55,639 nt of DNA from an uncultured Pseudomonadota bacterium (GTDB lineage Bacteria; Myxococcota_A; UBA9160; PR03), in assembly GCA_900696485.1 (NCBI GenBank), contig CAADGG010000095.1, forward strand, positions 1 to 55,639, in the 5' to 3' direction. The notes under the pieces are model-generated. The model was not told the origin of the DNA and ran no database searches. It saw only the letters and a list, made by a program, of their open reading frames with translations. Position numbers and translations under genes: made by a program. Positions 44,959 through 55,164 of the stretch are shown piece by piece; the stretch's first letter is position 1, and each line of letters starts with the position of its first letter.

Positions 44959-45921
44959 TCAATCTCGTCTCCCCGCGAGCCACGCACAGAAGCGCGACAC
45001 CCCTTCCTCCAGCGCCACCTTCGGCACCCAACCGAGCGCCTCGGCCGACGCCGACGTGTCCGCCCAGGTCCGGGACACGTCGCCCATCTGACGCGGCAGC
45101 CACTCGATCCGGGCCGGCACGCCGAGCGCGCGCTCGAGCTCGGCGATCACGTCCAGCAGCTTGACGGTCCGGCCGGCGCCGAAGTTCAGGATCGCAAAGC
45201 CGAGACCCGCATCGAGCGCCCGCACCAGCCCGTCCACCAGATCCTCGACGTACGTGAAGTCTCGCGTCGCCGTCCCGTCGCCGTAGACCGGGATCGTCTG
45301 TCCGGCCCGCATCCGCTCGGCGAACTTGCGGATCGCCAGATCCGGACGCTGGCGCGGACCGTAGGCGGTGAAGATGCGCGCGCACGTAACGGCCAGCCCT
45401 TCGGCGTGGTGGAAGCTGTGCAGCAGCAGCTCGCCGGCGCGCTTGGTCGCGGCGTACGGCGAGACCGGGCGCTCCACCGGATCCCGCTCCCGAAACGGGC
45501 CGCTCGCCTGTTCGCGCTCGCCGTAGACCGACGACGACGACGCAAAGACCAGCCGCCCGATCCGGGCCCGCACCATCGCCTCGGCCACCACCGCGGTGCC
45601 ACGCACGTTCACGTCCGCGTACTCGGCCGGTCGCTCGAGGCTCGGCCGGACGCCGGCGAGCGCCGCCAGGTGCACGACGGCATCGACCCCGTCGAGCGCG
45701 CGCGCCACTGCCGCGGAATCGCGGATGTCGCCGGTCTCCAGCCGGAAGCGAGACGAACCCGACGCCGCCACGAGGTTCTCGCGCTTCAGCGCCTCCGGGT
45801 AGAACGGGTCGAAGTTGTCGAGGCCCACCACCGTACGCCCGTCGGCGAGCAGCCGTTCCACCAGCGTCGAGCCGACGAAGCCGGCCGCCCCGGTGACGAG
45901 GATCCGCTCCGGGCGGCTCAT
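44959..45921 (-). CDS. SDR epimerase, probable UDP-glucuronate 4-epimerase
   Basis: 320 residues from an ATG at 45921 overlapping the wecA-like stop (ATGA). Motifs are ILVTGAAGFVGSTLVERLL, SSSSVYGEREQASGPF and SPYAATKRAGELLLHSF. The segment GLDNFDPFYPEALKRENL near residue 35 and FTAYGPRQRPDLAIRKFAE resemble UDP-glucuronate 4-epimerases such as Cap1J/LspL. Together with Ugd it would supply UDP-galacturonate. Confidence 0.85.
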   Translation of the reverse strand: MSRPERILVTGAAGFVGSTLVERLLADGRTVVGLDNFDPFYPEALKRENLVAASGSSRFRLETGDIRDSAAVARALDGVDAVVHLAALAGVRPSLERPAEYADVNVRGTAVVAEAMVRARIGRLVFASSSSVYGEREQASGPFRERDPVERPVSPYAATKRAGELLLHSFHHAEGLAVTCARIFTAYGPRQRPDLAIRKFAERMRAGQTIPVYGDGTATRDFTYVEDLVDGLVRALDAGLGFAILNFGAGRTVKLLDVIAELERALGVPARIEWLPRQMGDVSRTWADTSASAEALGWVPKVALEEGVSRFCAWLAGRRD

Positions 45922-47003
45922 CGCGGCGGGTCGTCCGCCGGCGGAGAAGCGACCGGCGTCGGACCGACCTCGAAGAACCCGAGGTTGCGCAGCAGCCGCA
46001 TCGTCAGCACCACCACCAACGCCAGGAACACCAGCGCCGCCCAGCCCTCGAGGTTGGTGAACGAGACGGCGATCACGCAGAAGCAGGCCGTCAGGAACCA
46101 GATCGACAGCACGGCCGAGCGGTGCGAGCCCTCGGACTCGAGCAGCCGATGGTGCATGTGCTGGCGGTCGGGCGAGAGGATCGACGCGCGCCGGCGGATC
46201 CGGCGATAGATCGACAGCGCCGTATCGAGCAGCGGCACGGCCAGCGCCAGCAGCGGCACGACGAACGTCAGCAGCGACACCTTGCGGTAGCCCTCGAGCG
46301 CCAGCAACGCGAGATTGAAGCCGATGAACAGCGCGCCGGTATCGCCGAGGAAGATCCGCGCCGGCGGGAAGTTGTACGGCAGGAATCCGAGCAGCGCGCC
46401 GACGAAGGCGAGCCCGGTGAAGACGCCGACCAGCTCGTTCGCCTGCCAGCCGATGTACGTCAGCGTGACCCCGATGATGACGCCGAGCCCCGTCGCGAGG
46501 CCGTCGAGGCCATCCATCAGGTTCAGCGAGTTCGTGATCCCGACGATCCACAGCAGCGAGACGACCCACATGACCGGCAGCGGCAGCGTCCACATGGACA
46601 TCGTCACCGGATCGGTGAAGTGCTCGATGCGGAAGCCGTAGCTGATCGCCACCGCGGCGGCGGCGAGCTGCACCACCAGCTTCGAGCGCGCCGTCAGCAC
46701 CCAGCGGTCGTCCACCACGCCGAGCGTCAGCAGGATCAGGCTGCCGAGGATCTGGCCCTCGATGTGATTGCGGAACGGCAGCTCCTGCCCGGCCAGCAGC
46801 AATGCCACCGCCAGCCCCACGAAGAACCCGAGCGCCACGGCGATCCCGCCGAGTAGCGGGATGTTGTGGCGGCGGTTCACCCTGCGCGGATCCGGCTTGT
46901 CGACGATGTCGAACGCCTGCGCCACGCGCGAGACGATCGGCGTCGCCGCGGCGCTCACGACGAGCGCCACCAGAAGCGGGATCCCGAGACTCGCCAACGT
47001 CAA
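45918..47003 (-). CDS. Undecaprenyl-phosphate sugar-1-phosphate transferase, WecA/MraY family
   Basis: 361 residues from a TTG at 47003. It should start the lipid-linked repeat unit by transferring a HexNAc-1-phosphate to undecaprenyl phosphate at the inner membrane. About ten or eleven membrane helices are visible. Family motifs are VDDRWVLTARSK near residue 97, NSLNLMDGLDGLATG near 158, FLGDTGALFIGF near 218 and the HMHHRLLESEGSH loop near 290. The DDR, NLMDGLDG and HHR motifs mark WecA-type rather than MraY enzymes. It precedes both epimerase genes in the operon. Confidence 0.9.
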   Translation of the reverse strand: MTLASLGIPLLVALVVSAAATPIVSRVAQAFDIVDKPDPRRVNRRHNIPLLGGIAVALGFFVGLAVALLLAGQELPFRNHIEGQILGSLILLTLGVVDDRWVLTARSKLVVQLAAAAVAISYGFRIEHFTDPVTMSMWTLPLPVMWVVSLLWIVGITNSLNLMDGLDGLATGLGVIIGVTLTYIGWQANELVGVFTGLAFVGALLGFLPYNFPPARIFLGDTGALFIGFNLALLALEGYRKVSLLTFVVPLLALAVPLLDTALSIYRRIRRRASILSPDRQHMHHRLLESEGSHRSAVLSIWFLTACFCVIAVSFTNLEGWAALVFLALVVVLTMRLLRNLGFFEVGPTPVASPPADDPPR

Positions 47004-47088
47004 CCCGTCCCCCGTTCCCGCGCTCCGCTCCCGTCCGCTTCGACTTCGCCCGCTTCGATCTGGCCCGGCGCGGTCCGACGCGACCCGA

Positions 47089-47967
47089 TCAGTAGCCGTA
47101 GCGCTGCGTATCGGTCTCGGCGCCGTTCAGCACCACGCCGAGCAGCCGGCGCCGGTCGAGCACGTCGAGCGTCGCCTGCACGTCGTCTTCCGGGGTCTGG
47201 TCCGCGCGGACCACCAGGACCACGCCGTCCACCAGCTCGCTCACCACCTTCGCGTCCGGCAACGACAGCGTCGGCGGCGTATCGAAGATCACCTGGTCGT
47301 AGCCGCGCGCAAGCTCCTCCACCAGCGACCGCATGCGGGGGGACGCCAGCAGCTCGGCCGGATTGGACGGCGTCCCGCGCACCGGCAGCACCTCGAGCGC
47401 GGATCCCTCCACCTTGCAGATCGCCCGCTCCGCCGTCGCCTGATCCATCAGCACCTCCGCGAGCCCCAGCTCGGGCCGCAGACCCAGGGCGCTATGGACC
47501 TTCGGCCGGCGCAGATCACAATCCACCAGTAGCACGCGACGGCCCACCGCCATCGCGCTCACCAGCGCGAGGTTGATCGACGCCGTCGTCTTCCCTTCTC
47601 CCGGCAGCGCACTGGTGATCGCGATCGTCCGGATCGGCCGCTCGGCCGCCAGCGAGTCGAGCCGCGCGCGCAGCGTGCGGAACTGCTCGGCCACGAAGGA
47701 ATCCGGCTGCAGCAGCGCGATCCGGCGCTTGTTGATGGCGCCGGCATCGTCCCGTGTCGTCTCCGCGGGATCCCGGCGCAGCGTGCGCAGCAGCCGCGCG
47801 AAGCGGCCGCGCTGCTCACGGGCCGGCTGGCCGGCGCGATGATCGTCCGCGGCCGGACCGGGCGGCGCAGCCAGCGGCTCCATCGGCGTCGGAAATCCCG
47901 CCGGCGGCGCCCGGCGCTCACTGCGTTGCGACTCGGCTCGCCGGAGTGCGTCGTAGACCTTCCCCAT
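47089..47967 (-). CDS. Tyrosine autokinase (BY-kinase) of the polysaccharide assembly system
   Basis: 292 residues, a free cytoplasmic kinase without its own Wzz part. After a disordered N-terminus (MGKVYDALRRAESQRSERR) the P-loop domain has Walker A SALPGEGKTTASINLA near 120, Walker A' VLLVDCDLRRPKVH near 144 and Walker B VIFDTPPTLSLPDA near 225. The tail is QRYGY, with only two tyrosines rather than a long Tyr cluster. The MGKVYDALRRAE-type start is typical of XrtA/PEP-CTERM-associated autokinases (recalled, not searched). It should act with the Wzz protein encoded upstream to control chain length. Confidence 0.88.
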   Translation of the reverse strand: MGKVYDALRRAESQRSERRAPPAGFPTPMEPLAAPPGPAADDHRAGQPAREQRGRFARLLRTLRRDPAETTRDDAGAINKRRIALLQPDSFVAEQFRTLRARLDSLAAERPIRTIAITSALPGEGKTTASINLALVSAMAVGRRVLLVDCDLRRPKVHSALGLRPELGLAEVLMDQATAERAICKVEGSALEVLPVRGTPSNPAELLASPRMRSLVEELARGYDQVIFDTPPTLSLPDAKVVSELVDGVVLVVRADQTPEDDVQATLDVLDRRRLLGVVLNGAETDTQRYGY

Positions 47968-47991
47968 GGACCTTGTTCTCCTGCCGCCTTC

Positions 47992-48885
47992 TCAGCGGAA
48001 GATGTTGCGCAGTCGTCCGCGCCAGCCAGCCCGCCGGACCGGCGGCGAGCCGGACGACGGGACGGCCGCTGCCGTCTCTTCGATCAAACCGAGATCCCGC
48101 GCCACCTCGTCGATGATGCCGCCGTCGAGCGCGTCGAGATCCCGCGAGAATCCGGCCAGCAGCGCGCCGTCACAGACGATGTTGATGAGCCGCGGGATCC
48201 CCCCGCTGACGTCCTGGAGACGGTAGATCGCCGAGCGCCGAAACAGCCCCTTCCCGGTGTATCCGGCCAATCGCAGCCGCTCCTCGATGTAACCGGCCGT
48301 CTCCCGCAGCGCGAACGGCCGCAACCGGAAGCGCAGCACGATCCGCTGCCGGAGCTGGCGCAGCTCCGGCCGCTTCAGCATCTCCTCGAGTTCCGGCTGC
48401 CCCACCAGCATGATCTGCAACAGCTTCGACGTCGGCGTTTCGAGGTTCGACAGCAACCGGATCTCTTCCAGCATCTCCGCGGACAGGTTCTGCGCCTCGT
48501 CGACGATCAGCAGCGTCGAGAGGCCCTGGCGCAGCCGCTCGATCAGATACTGGTTCAGCGCGATCAGATAGTCGCCCTTGCTGTGGCACACCGTCTCGAT
48601 CCCGAGCTCATCGAACAGCACGCGAAAGAAATCCAGCGGCTCGAGCCGCGGATTGAACAGGAACGCCGACGCCGTGCTCGGATCGAGCTGCGCCAGCAAC
48701 GCATGCAGCAGCGTCGTCTTGCCGGTGCCGACCTCCCCCGTCAGCATCACGAAGCCCTTGCGCGCGCGGACCCCGTACACGAGCGTCGCCAGCCCTTCCT
48801 GATGGGCCTCCCCGAGATACAGGAAAGCCGGATCGGGCGTCATCTCGAACGGTTGACGGATCAGGCCGTAGTGCTCGGCGTACAT
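47992..48885 (-). CDS. ExeA/GspA-type AAA ATPase of the XrtA-like locus
   Basis: 297 residues. MYAEHYGLIRQPFEMTPDPA at the start and FLYLGEAHQEGLATL are the usual opening of this ATPase family. Walker A is LTGEVGTGKTTLLHALL near 48, Walker B is LLIVDEAQNLSAE near 128 and sensor 1 is IMLVGQPELEEML near 162. No membrane segment or peptidoglycan-binding domain follows, unlike ExeA. The short basic C-terminus ends WRGRLRNIFR. In PEP-CTERM/XrtA loci an ATPase of this kind (TIGR03015 by memory) lies next to the kinase and the chain-length gene, as here. Its mechanical role is not known. Confidence 0.85.
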   Translation of the reverse strand: MYAEHYGLIRQPFEMTPDPAFLYLGEAHQEGLATLVYGVRARKGFVMLTGEVGTGKTTLLHALLAQLDPSTASAFLFNPRLEPLDFFRVLFDELGIETVCHSKGDYLIALNQYLIERLRQGLSTLLIVDEAQNLSAEMLEEIRLLSNLETPTSKLLQIMLVGQPELEEMLKRPELRQLRQRIVLRFRLRPFALRETAGYIEERLRLAGYTGKGLFRRSAIYRLQDVSGGIPRLINIVCDGALLAGFSRDLDALDGGIIDEVARDLGLIEETAAAVPSSGSPPVRRAGWRGRLRNIFR

Positions 48886-48907
48886 GGGTCGAACGCTCCG
48901 CTGGGGC

Positions 48908-50584
48908 TCAGCCGCCGGCCGGTGCGGCCGGCCCGTCGCCGCCCACCGCCTCGGCAGGCGGCAGGCTGGTCGGCTCGGCCGGCGCCGCCGGTTGCTCGAT
49001 CGGGGCCTCCGCGTCTCCAGCGAAGAGCCCCGGACGATTCACGTACACATAACTTCCGAGCGACACGATCAGCACGACCCCCGTCACGGCGGCGGCCGCA
49101 AAAACCTCCCGGAGTAGACGCCGCCGGTGCGCGCGCCGGTCGGCTTCCAGCAGGATCCCGGGGATCGCCGCCAGCACCGGAATCCGCAGCCCTTCCTGCA
49201 GCGTCCGGGCATTGTGGAACGACGAGTCGGACGCCTCGAACAGCAGCCCCAGGCCGCCGCCGATCGCGATGCCGAGGAACACGCCGAGGATCGCGATCAA
49301 CGGGCGATTCGGCGAGTAAGGGTCCGGCGCCGGGAAGGCCGGCTCGAGAACGCGGAACTGCTCGCCCTTCTGCCGCCGCTCCATGTTCGCGGCGACGCTC
49401 GCCTCCACCCGCTTGTTGCTGTAGTCCTGGAAGCTCTGGGAGAGCGCCTGGTATTCCCGGTTCAGCACGTCGAGCTGTTCGGCCACGCCCGCCGAGGCCG
49501 CCAGCCGCGCTTCGATCTCGACCCGCTGCGCCTCGAGGCGTTCGACTTCAGAACGCTCTGCTTCAGCGCGCAGCGCCGCCCGCTGCGACAGCGAGACCGC
49601 TTCCTGTTCGGCCGTCGAAGCGGACATGCCGCCTTCCTCCGGATTCGCGATCCGCGCTTGCAGGTCTTCGATCTCTGCCAGCGTCATCACGACATCCGGG
49701 TGCCGGTCCGTGAGACCCCGCGCCCGCAGCTCGCCGAGCCGGATCTCGAGCTCCTGGACCCGCACGGCGGGACTGATCGCACGCCCGATCACATCGCCGC
49801 GCCGTCCCTCGGATGAGCGCACCACGACGGCCTGCTGGCGGTAGAAGTCCTCGTCGCCTTTCGCCTCGGAATAGCGGCGCTGGGCATCCCGCAGCGCGTC
49901 CACCGTGCGCTGCAACTGATTCTCGTTCGCCATCCGGTTCTCCGGGAGGCTTCCGGAGTTCTCCGCCTTGATCCTGGCAATCTGCGCGTCGACCTCACGC
50001 AGCCGCACGGCCATCCTCGCCTGCTCGGCTTCGATGAACTCGGCGGTGTCGCTCGAGGCCTTCACCCGGTCCCGGATGTGTTCGTCGATGAAATCATTCG
50101 CCAGGCGGTTGGCGACGTTCGAGGCGGTGCTCGCACGCTCGTGCCGGAAGAAGAGCCGGAAGGTGTTCACCGGCTGCTCGTCACGGCGCCGGGCGTCCGT
50201 TTCCAGTTCGGACAGCACCGGCTCCACTCGAATCTGACTTCGCATGTGCGCAATGACTTCCTCCCGCGTCATCTCCTCCGAGAGCTCCGGATACAAGCCG
50301 AGCTCATCGATGATACGGGAGAGCCGTGCACGGCTCAGGATCTGCATCGTCATCAAGTGGAGCCGGTTCATCAGCGCCTCTTCCTCGACGCCCCCATCCA
50401 CCAGTCGCTTCGAGATGCTCTGCGGCTCGACGAGCAGCGTCGCAAAGGACTGGTACTTATTCGGCAGCACCGACGCGATGAAGATCCCGAGGAGCCCACA
50501 CGCCAGCGTCACGACTGCGATCAGACGCCCACGGCGCAGCAACGCGGCCTTGAGATCGTCGAGCCGAATGCCTTGCTCTTCCAT
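48908..50584 (-). CDS. Polysaccharide chain-length determinant (Wzz/GNVR)
   Basis: 558 residues from an ATG at 50584 with GGAGG 4 nt upstream. The N-terminal membrane helix is near 22-40 (VVTLACGLLGIFIASVLP) and the second near 425-445 (LIAILGVFLGIAIGGGLG). Between them is a long periplasmic coiled coil and the GNVR-like LDVLNREYQALSQSFQDYSNKR split around residue 390. A third hydrophobic segment near 505 (AAAAVTGVVLIVSLGSYVYV) and a Pro/Ala-rich end follow, giving an extension beyond the usual Wzz. It has no kinase domain; the separate BY-kinase fills that role. Confidence 0.9.
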   Translation of the reverse strand: MEEQGIRLDDLKAALLRRGRLIAVVTLACGLLGIFIASVLPNKYQSFATLLVEPQSISKRLVDGGVEEEALMNRLHLMTMQILSRARLSRIIDELGLYPELSEEMTREEVIAHMRSQIRVEPVLSELETDARRRDEQPVNTFRLFFRHERASTASNVANRLANDFIDEHIRDRVKASSDTAEFIEAEQARMAVRLREVDAQIARIKAENSGSLPENRMANENQLQRTVDALRDAQRRYSEAKGDEDFYRQQAVVVRSSEGRRGDVIGRAISPAVRVQELEIRLGELRARGLTDRHPDVVMTLAEIEDLQARIANPEEGGMSASTAEQEAVSLSQRAALRAEAERSEVERLEAQRVEIEARLAASAGVAEQLDVLNREYQALSQSFQDYSNKRVEASVAANMERRQKGEQFRVLEPAFPAPDPYSPNRPLIAILGVFLGIAIGGGLGLLFEASDSSFHNARTLQEGLRIPVLAAIPGILLEADRRAHRRRLLREVFAAAAVTGVVLIVSLGSYVYVNRPGLFAGDAEAPIEQPAAPAEPTSLPPAEAVGGDGPAAPAGG

Positions 50585-50686
50585 GTTGCCTCCTCGCAAC
50601 CGTTCTCTCGTCGCTCGATCCGATCGGCTCCGGACGCCTCCAGCCTCGCGTCGTCGCGCGCGCAACGGCGCAGCCCCCGCGCATTC

Positions 50687-52213
50687 CTAGAACCGGATCG
50701 GGTCGAACTCCCATCTTATGCCGATGTCCAGCCGGTAGATGTCCCGGGTCGTGTCGACCTGTAGATCGCCGCTCTGTTCCAACCGAAGCCAACTGGTCCG
50801 GGCGTTGGCCACCAATCTCCGCGAGATCCGCCGGGTGGCCCGGAACTGAAGCTGATAGGTGGTCCGCTCGAACGCGCTGTCACTCGAACCGGCGGTGCGG
50901 ACGCCCGACGCGATCGCCGCGCCATCGGCGCGGAAGGCCGCCTGCGACGCATCCTCGACGACGCGGCCGTTGCTATCGACGAACACCGTTCCCGGCGTGA
51001 CCACGAGTTCTGTGATCGGGAACTCCGAAGCCGATGTCTGGAGTGTCCATGCGGCGATGGCGGTCAGCGACCACCGGCGTGCCGGTTGCCAGTTGAAAAC
51101 AACGTTCGCCAGCGTCAGGTCCTGACTGGTGCCATCCCCCGAGGCACTGCTCGTACGGCGCTGGAGTCGGAGCTGCGCACTGGATCGCTCCCATCGCTTC
51201 ACCAGGGAGAAGGCGCCAAACAGGGTCAGCGCATCGTCTGCCTCCGGGGCCCCGTCCAGGAAGGCGGCTTCGACGATCGGCACGCTTCCGGTCGCGATCG
51301 CGAGATTGGTCAACGCGCCGGTCGCGAGGTTCTGTGCGACCGCCAGCGAACAACCGCTCCCGAAGACGGAGTTCGGACAACTGGCGGCATCGACCAGGAA
51401 CGAACCCAGCGTCGGAACCTCGGGGACCCGTCGAATCGCATCGATGTCATCGGGCTGGTTCAGCGCCGGACCGAGACTCAGGCTCATGCGCAGCGTCGGA
51501 GTGATCTGGTAGTTGAAGATCCCGAACACCTCGGCAATCGACGCGCCGGATCCCTCCTGGAAGATCGTGTCGTCGAAGTCCTGACGCGTGAAGGCGGTGC
51601 CGATGCCGGCGACCATCCGCTCGTTCAATGCACGTGTGATCTGCAGCAAGCCCCGGGTCGAGAGGGAGTCCGAGTCCTCCTCGTCCTCGAACTGGACCAG
51701 CGCGTTGGCGACTGACGCCTCGAGTGTCATCAGCGGTGAGAGCCGGCGCGAGAACGTACCCCGGACGTTGTTCTGCAAGATGAAGTCGGTCCCGGCTTCG
51801 AGCGACCGGCCGGCTCCAGTGAGGTTCCCATCCGCGGTGTCGAGCAGCGAGGTCACGGAATCAGTCCTCGAGAACTGGTTGTCGATCTCGAAGAGGTTGC
51901 GGGCATCGGCCTGCCAGCGCCCGGCGAGATCTCCGGAGTGCTCGAAACCGTTGGCGTCGGACGTCTTCAGGAAACCTCTCCAGAGACTTTCCCAACGAAG
52001 CTGACCGGTCACGTCGCCTTGCGGCTTGCGGAGCTCCAAGGTCGGGCCCGTCAGGATCGAGAAATCGGCCTCCTCGTTCTCCGATGTCCGCAGTACGTTC
52101 GAATCCCAGCGCGTCGCTCCCCGCCAGCCGAGCACCAGCTCCATGCCGCGCGCAGACGCGGGCAGTGCGGTGACGAACAGCGCCAGGGCCATGACGAGCC
52201 TCGCGGTGACCAT
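50687..52213 (-). CDS. Outer-membrane beta-barrel of the polysaccharide locus (TIGR03016-like)
   Basis: 508 residues from an ATG at 52213; a GTG one codon upstream directly follows the export-lipoprotein stop. A signal peptide (MVTARLVMALALFVTALPASA) precedes a long series of alternating strands such as GQLRWESLWRGFLKTSD and LTLANVVFNWQPARRWSLTA. The last residues are IGIRWEFDPIRF, ending in the terminal Phe recognised by the BAM complex. The text and context resemble the uncharacterised PEP-CTERM-system outer-membrane protein family. Base composition is slightly less GC-rich than the neighbours by eye. It could form the outer-membrane exit pore for the polysaccharide. Confidence 0.8.
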   Translation of the reverse strand: MVTARLVMALALFVTALPASARGMELVLGWRGATRWDSNVLRTSENEEADFSILTGPTLELRKPQGDVTGQLRWESLWRGFLKTSDANGFEHSGDLAGRWQADARNLFEIDNQFSRTDSVTSLLDTADGNLTGAGRSLEAGTDFILQNNVRGTFSRRLSPLMTLEASVANALVQFEDEEDSDSLSTRGLLQITRALNERMVAGIGTAFTRQDFDDTIFQEGSGASIAEVFGIFNYQITPTLRMSLSLGPALNQPDDIDAIRRVPEVPTLGSFLVDAASCPNSVFGSGCSLAVAQNLATGALTNLAIATGSVPIVEAAFLDGAPEADDALTLFGAFSLVKRWERSSAQLRLQRRTSSASGDGTSQDLTLANVVFNWQPARRWSLTAIAAWTLQTSASEFPITELVVTPGTVFVDSNGRVVEDASQAAFRADGAAIASGVRTAGSSDSAFERTTYQLQFRATRRISRRLVANARTSWLRLEQSGDLQVDTTRDIYRLDIGIRWEFDPIRF

Positions 52214-52216
52214 CAC

Positions 52217-52825
52217 CTAGTCCGGCACCACGATCGTGTCACCCGGCTGCAGCCGGATGTTCGACCCGGGCTCGTTGCCGCGCAGGAAAGCGTTGTAGTT
52301 GAATCGGTACTCGATGACGGATCCGTCGTCTTGATTGCGCAGGATCCGGATGCTGCGCTTGTTCGCAAACGGCGTGAACCCGCCGACCGCGGAGATCGCG
52401 TCGAGCACGCGCATGTCGACCGTGAGCGGGAGCGCGGTGGGACGCACGAGCTCACCGACCAGATGGACCCGCTTGCTGTTGATCGCGACGACGATCACCG
52501 TCACGTCCGGCGCGGTGATGTATTCAGCGAGCTGCTCGGCGATGACGTCGCGCAGCTCGGCCGTCGTCGTGCCGGCGGCCTCCACGTCCCCGAGCAGCGG
52601 CACGGAGATCCTGCCGTCCGGCCGAACCGGGACGTCGATCGAGAGCTCCGGGTTCCGCCAGACGCGGATTCCCAGCACATCGGCCGGACCGATCCGGTAG
52701 TCCTCCCGCGCCGCGGACGTCTGGTCCTCGACCGGCGGCGTCGGCAGCGGCTCCCGCGCACACCCGGCGAGCCCCATCAGCAGGCCCAGCGCAAGCGACG
52801 CGGCGCCCCACGACGAGCCGCGCAT
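52217..52825 (-). CDS. Short Wza-like polysaccharide export lipoprotein
   Basis: 202 residues from an ATG at 52825 with GGAGG at 9-nt spacing; an ATG at 52864 would add 13 residues ahead of the signal peptide. The lipobox is GLAGC (Cys22). The Poly_export domain follows (YRIGPADVLGIRVWRNPELS, VRPDGRISVPLLGDVEAAG), then one SLBB domain (VHLVGELVRPTALPL, DAISAVGGFTPFANK). It ends RLQPGDTIVVPD, with none of the later SLBB repeats or the C-terminal pore helix of E. coli Wza. It therefore probably needs a separate outer-membrane pore. Confidence 0.9.
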   Translation of the reverse strand: MRGSSWGAASLALGLLMGLAGCAREPLPTPPVEDQTSAAREDYRIGPADVLGIRVWRNPELSIDVPVRPDGRISVPLLGDVEAAGTTTAELRDVIAEQLAEYITAPDVTVIVVAINSKRVHLVGELVRPTALPLTVDMRVLDAISAVGGFTPFANKRSIRILRNQDDGSVIEYRFNYNAFLRGNEPGSNIRLQPGDTIVVPD

Positions 52826-52888
52826 CCGGCGGAGCCTCCCCCCTTCGTCTCCCCTCAGTGTCATGCGTCCCTTCCCACCGCCGACCGC

Positions 52889-54310
<1,422 letters not shown>

Positions 54311-54875
54311 GCGTCGCCTTCTTTCTCGCCAGGGAGGGGACATCGAAGGGGTGCCGACGGGATCTCGCCCGGCGCACGGCGCGAGGTCCTCGGTCGTGCT
54401 TGCACGGAAGAGCAGCAGCAGGAGAGCGTTCGCGCGGCGTAGGGAGCAGCACCCAGGGAAAGGGGAGTGTCCAAGAAGATCCTTCGTTTGGGAAGTCCCG
54501 TTCCATTTGGGAACGTCACTACCCTTCCCGAGCTAAGGTAGGTGGGAGTCGCGCCCGAGAAGTGGCGCAGTTCGGGAGACCCGGCGCCCTGCCTATGATC
54601 AGAATCTCCGGGTTATGGAGTTCGCCGGAGATCGCGCGCGAGACTACTCCCCCAGGGGCGGTCATTCATCGATCGCCTCGGCCGAGTGGTCGGCGGCCGA
54701 TCGACCGGTATTCTTTCGCGTTCTCCGGCCCCTTTCGGCCACGGCTCGACGGGCACGCGGCGCGCAGTCGTCACTTGCGGGCAGGCTCTGCCCACTGTCC
54801 TCACGAGGCTGCAAATGGGTTGGGCGCAAGGGTGAGAGATCGCGGACCGACGGCGTCCACCGAAGAGAGGAACCG
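54311..54875. other. 565-nt divergent regulatory region
   Basis: No convincing gene lies between the minus-strand regulator and the plus-strand SxtJ-like gene. The region is less GC-rich around 54480-54545 than its surroundings. It holds the repeat element listed separately. I looked for a -24/-12 sigma-54 promoter (GG-N10-GC within TGGCAC-N5-TTGC) and found no good match. Confidence 0.5.
54487..54514. promoter_or_regulatory. Candidate operator: two TTTGGGAA direct repeats with inverted repeats
   Basis: TTTGGGAA occurs at 54487 and 54506, 19 nt apart. The second copy sits in the inverted repeat GTTCC-ATTTG-GGAAC (54500-54514) and the first in GGGA-AG-TCCC. The element lies ~180 nt upstream of the PrsR-like start and ~360 nt upstream of the SxtJ-like start, a plausible distance for an enhancer-type site. 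Confidence 0.35.
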
Positions 54876-55127
54876 ATGACCGAGCCCCCCGGCCTCGCAC
54901 GCCGCCTGCTCGACGGCTGGCTCGAAGTCGTCGCCCGCTTCGGGGAGGTCCAGACCCTCGTCCTGCTCGGCCTGATCTACGGCCTCGTGTTCGGGCCGGC
55001 CTCCCTCGTCGCCCGCAGCCTCGGCAACGACTTCCTCTCGAAGCGCCGGCTGCGAGAAGCCGGGACCGCCTGGCAGATTGCTGACTCCCGGCCGCACGAT
55101 CTCGAGAACGTGAAGCAACCGTTCTGA
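54876..55127 (+). CDS. Small SxtJ-like membrane protein
   Basis: 83 residues from an ATG at 54876, with GAGAGG 5 nt upstream. One membrane segment is visible (TLVLLGLIYGLVFGPASLVA), followed by a short polar tail (GTAWQIADSRP, NVKQPF). Proteins of this size and pattern are often encoded directly before NodU-type carbamoyltransferases in polysaccharide and toxin clusters (SxtJ/DUF5989 group, recalled). The carbamoyltransferase gene starts 37 nt downstream here. The function is unknown. Confidence 0.75.
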   Translation: MTEPPGLARRLLDGWLEVVARFGEVQTLVLLGLIYGLVFGPASLVARSLGNDFLSKRRLREAGTAWQIADSRPHDLENVKQPF

Positions 55128-55164
55128 GCCTTCCGTCTGCCCCGCCGTGAGGGAAACGCGCGCA

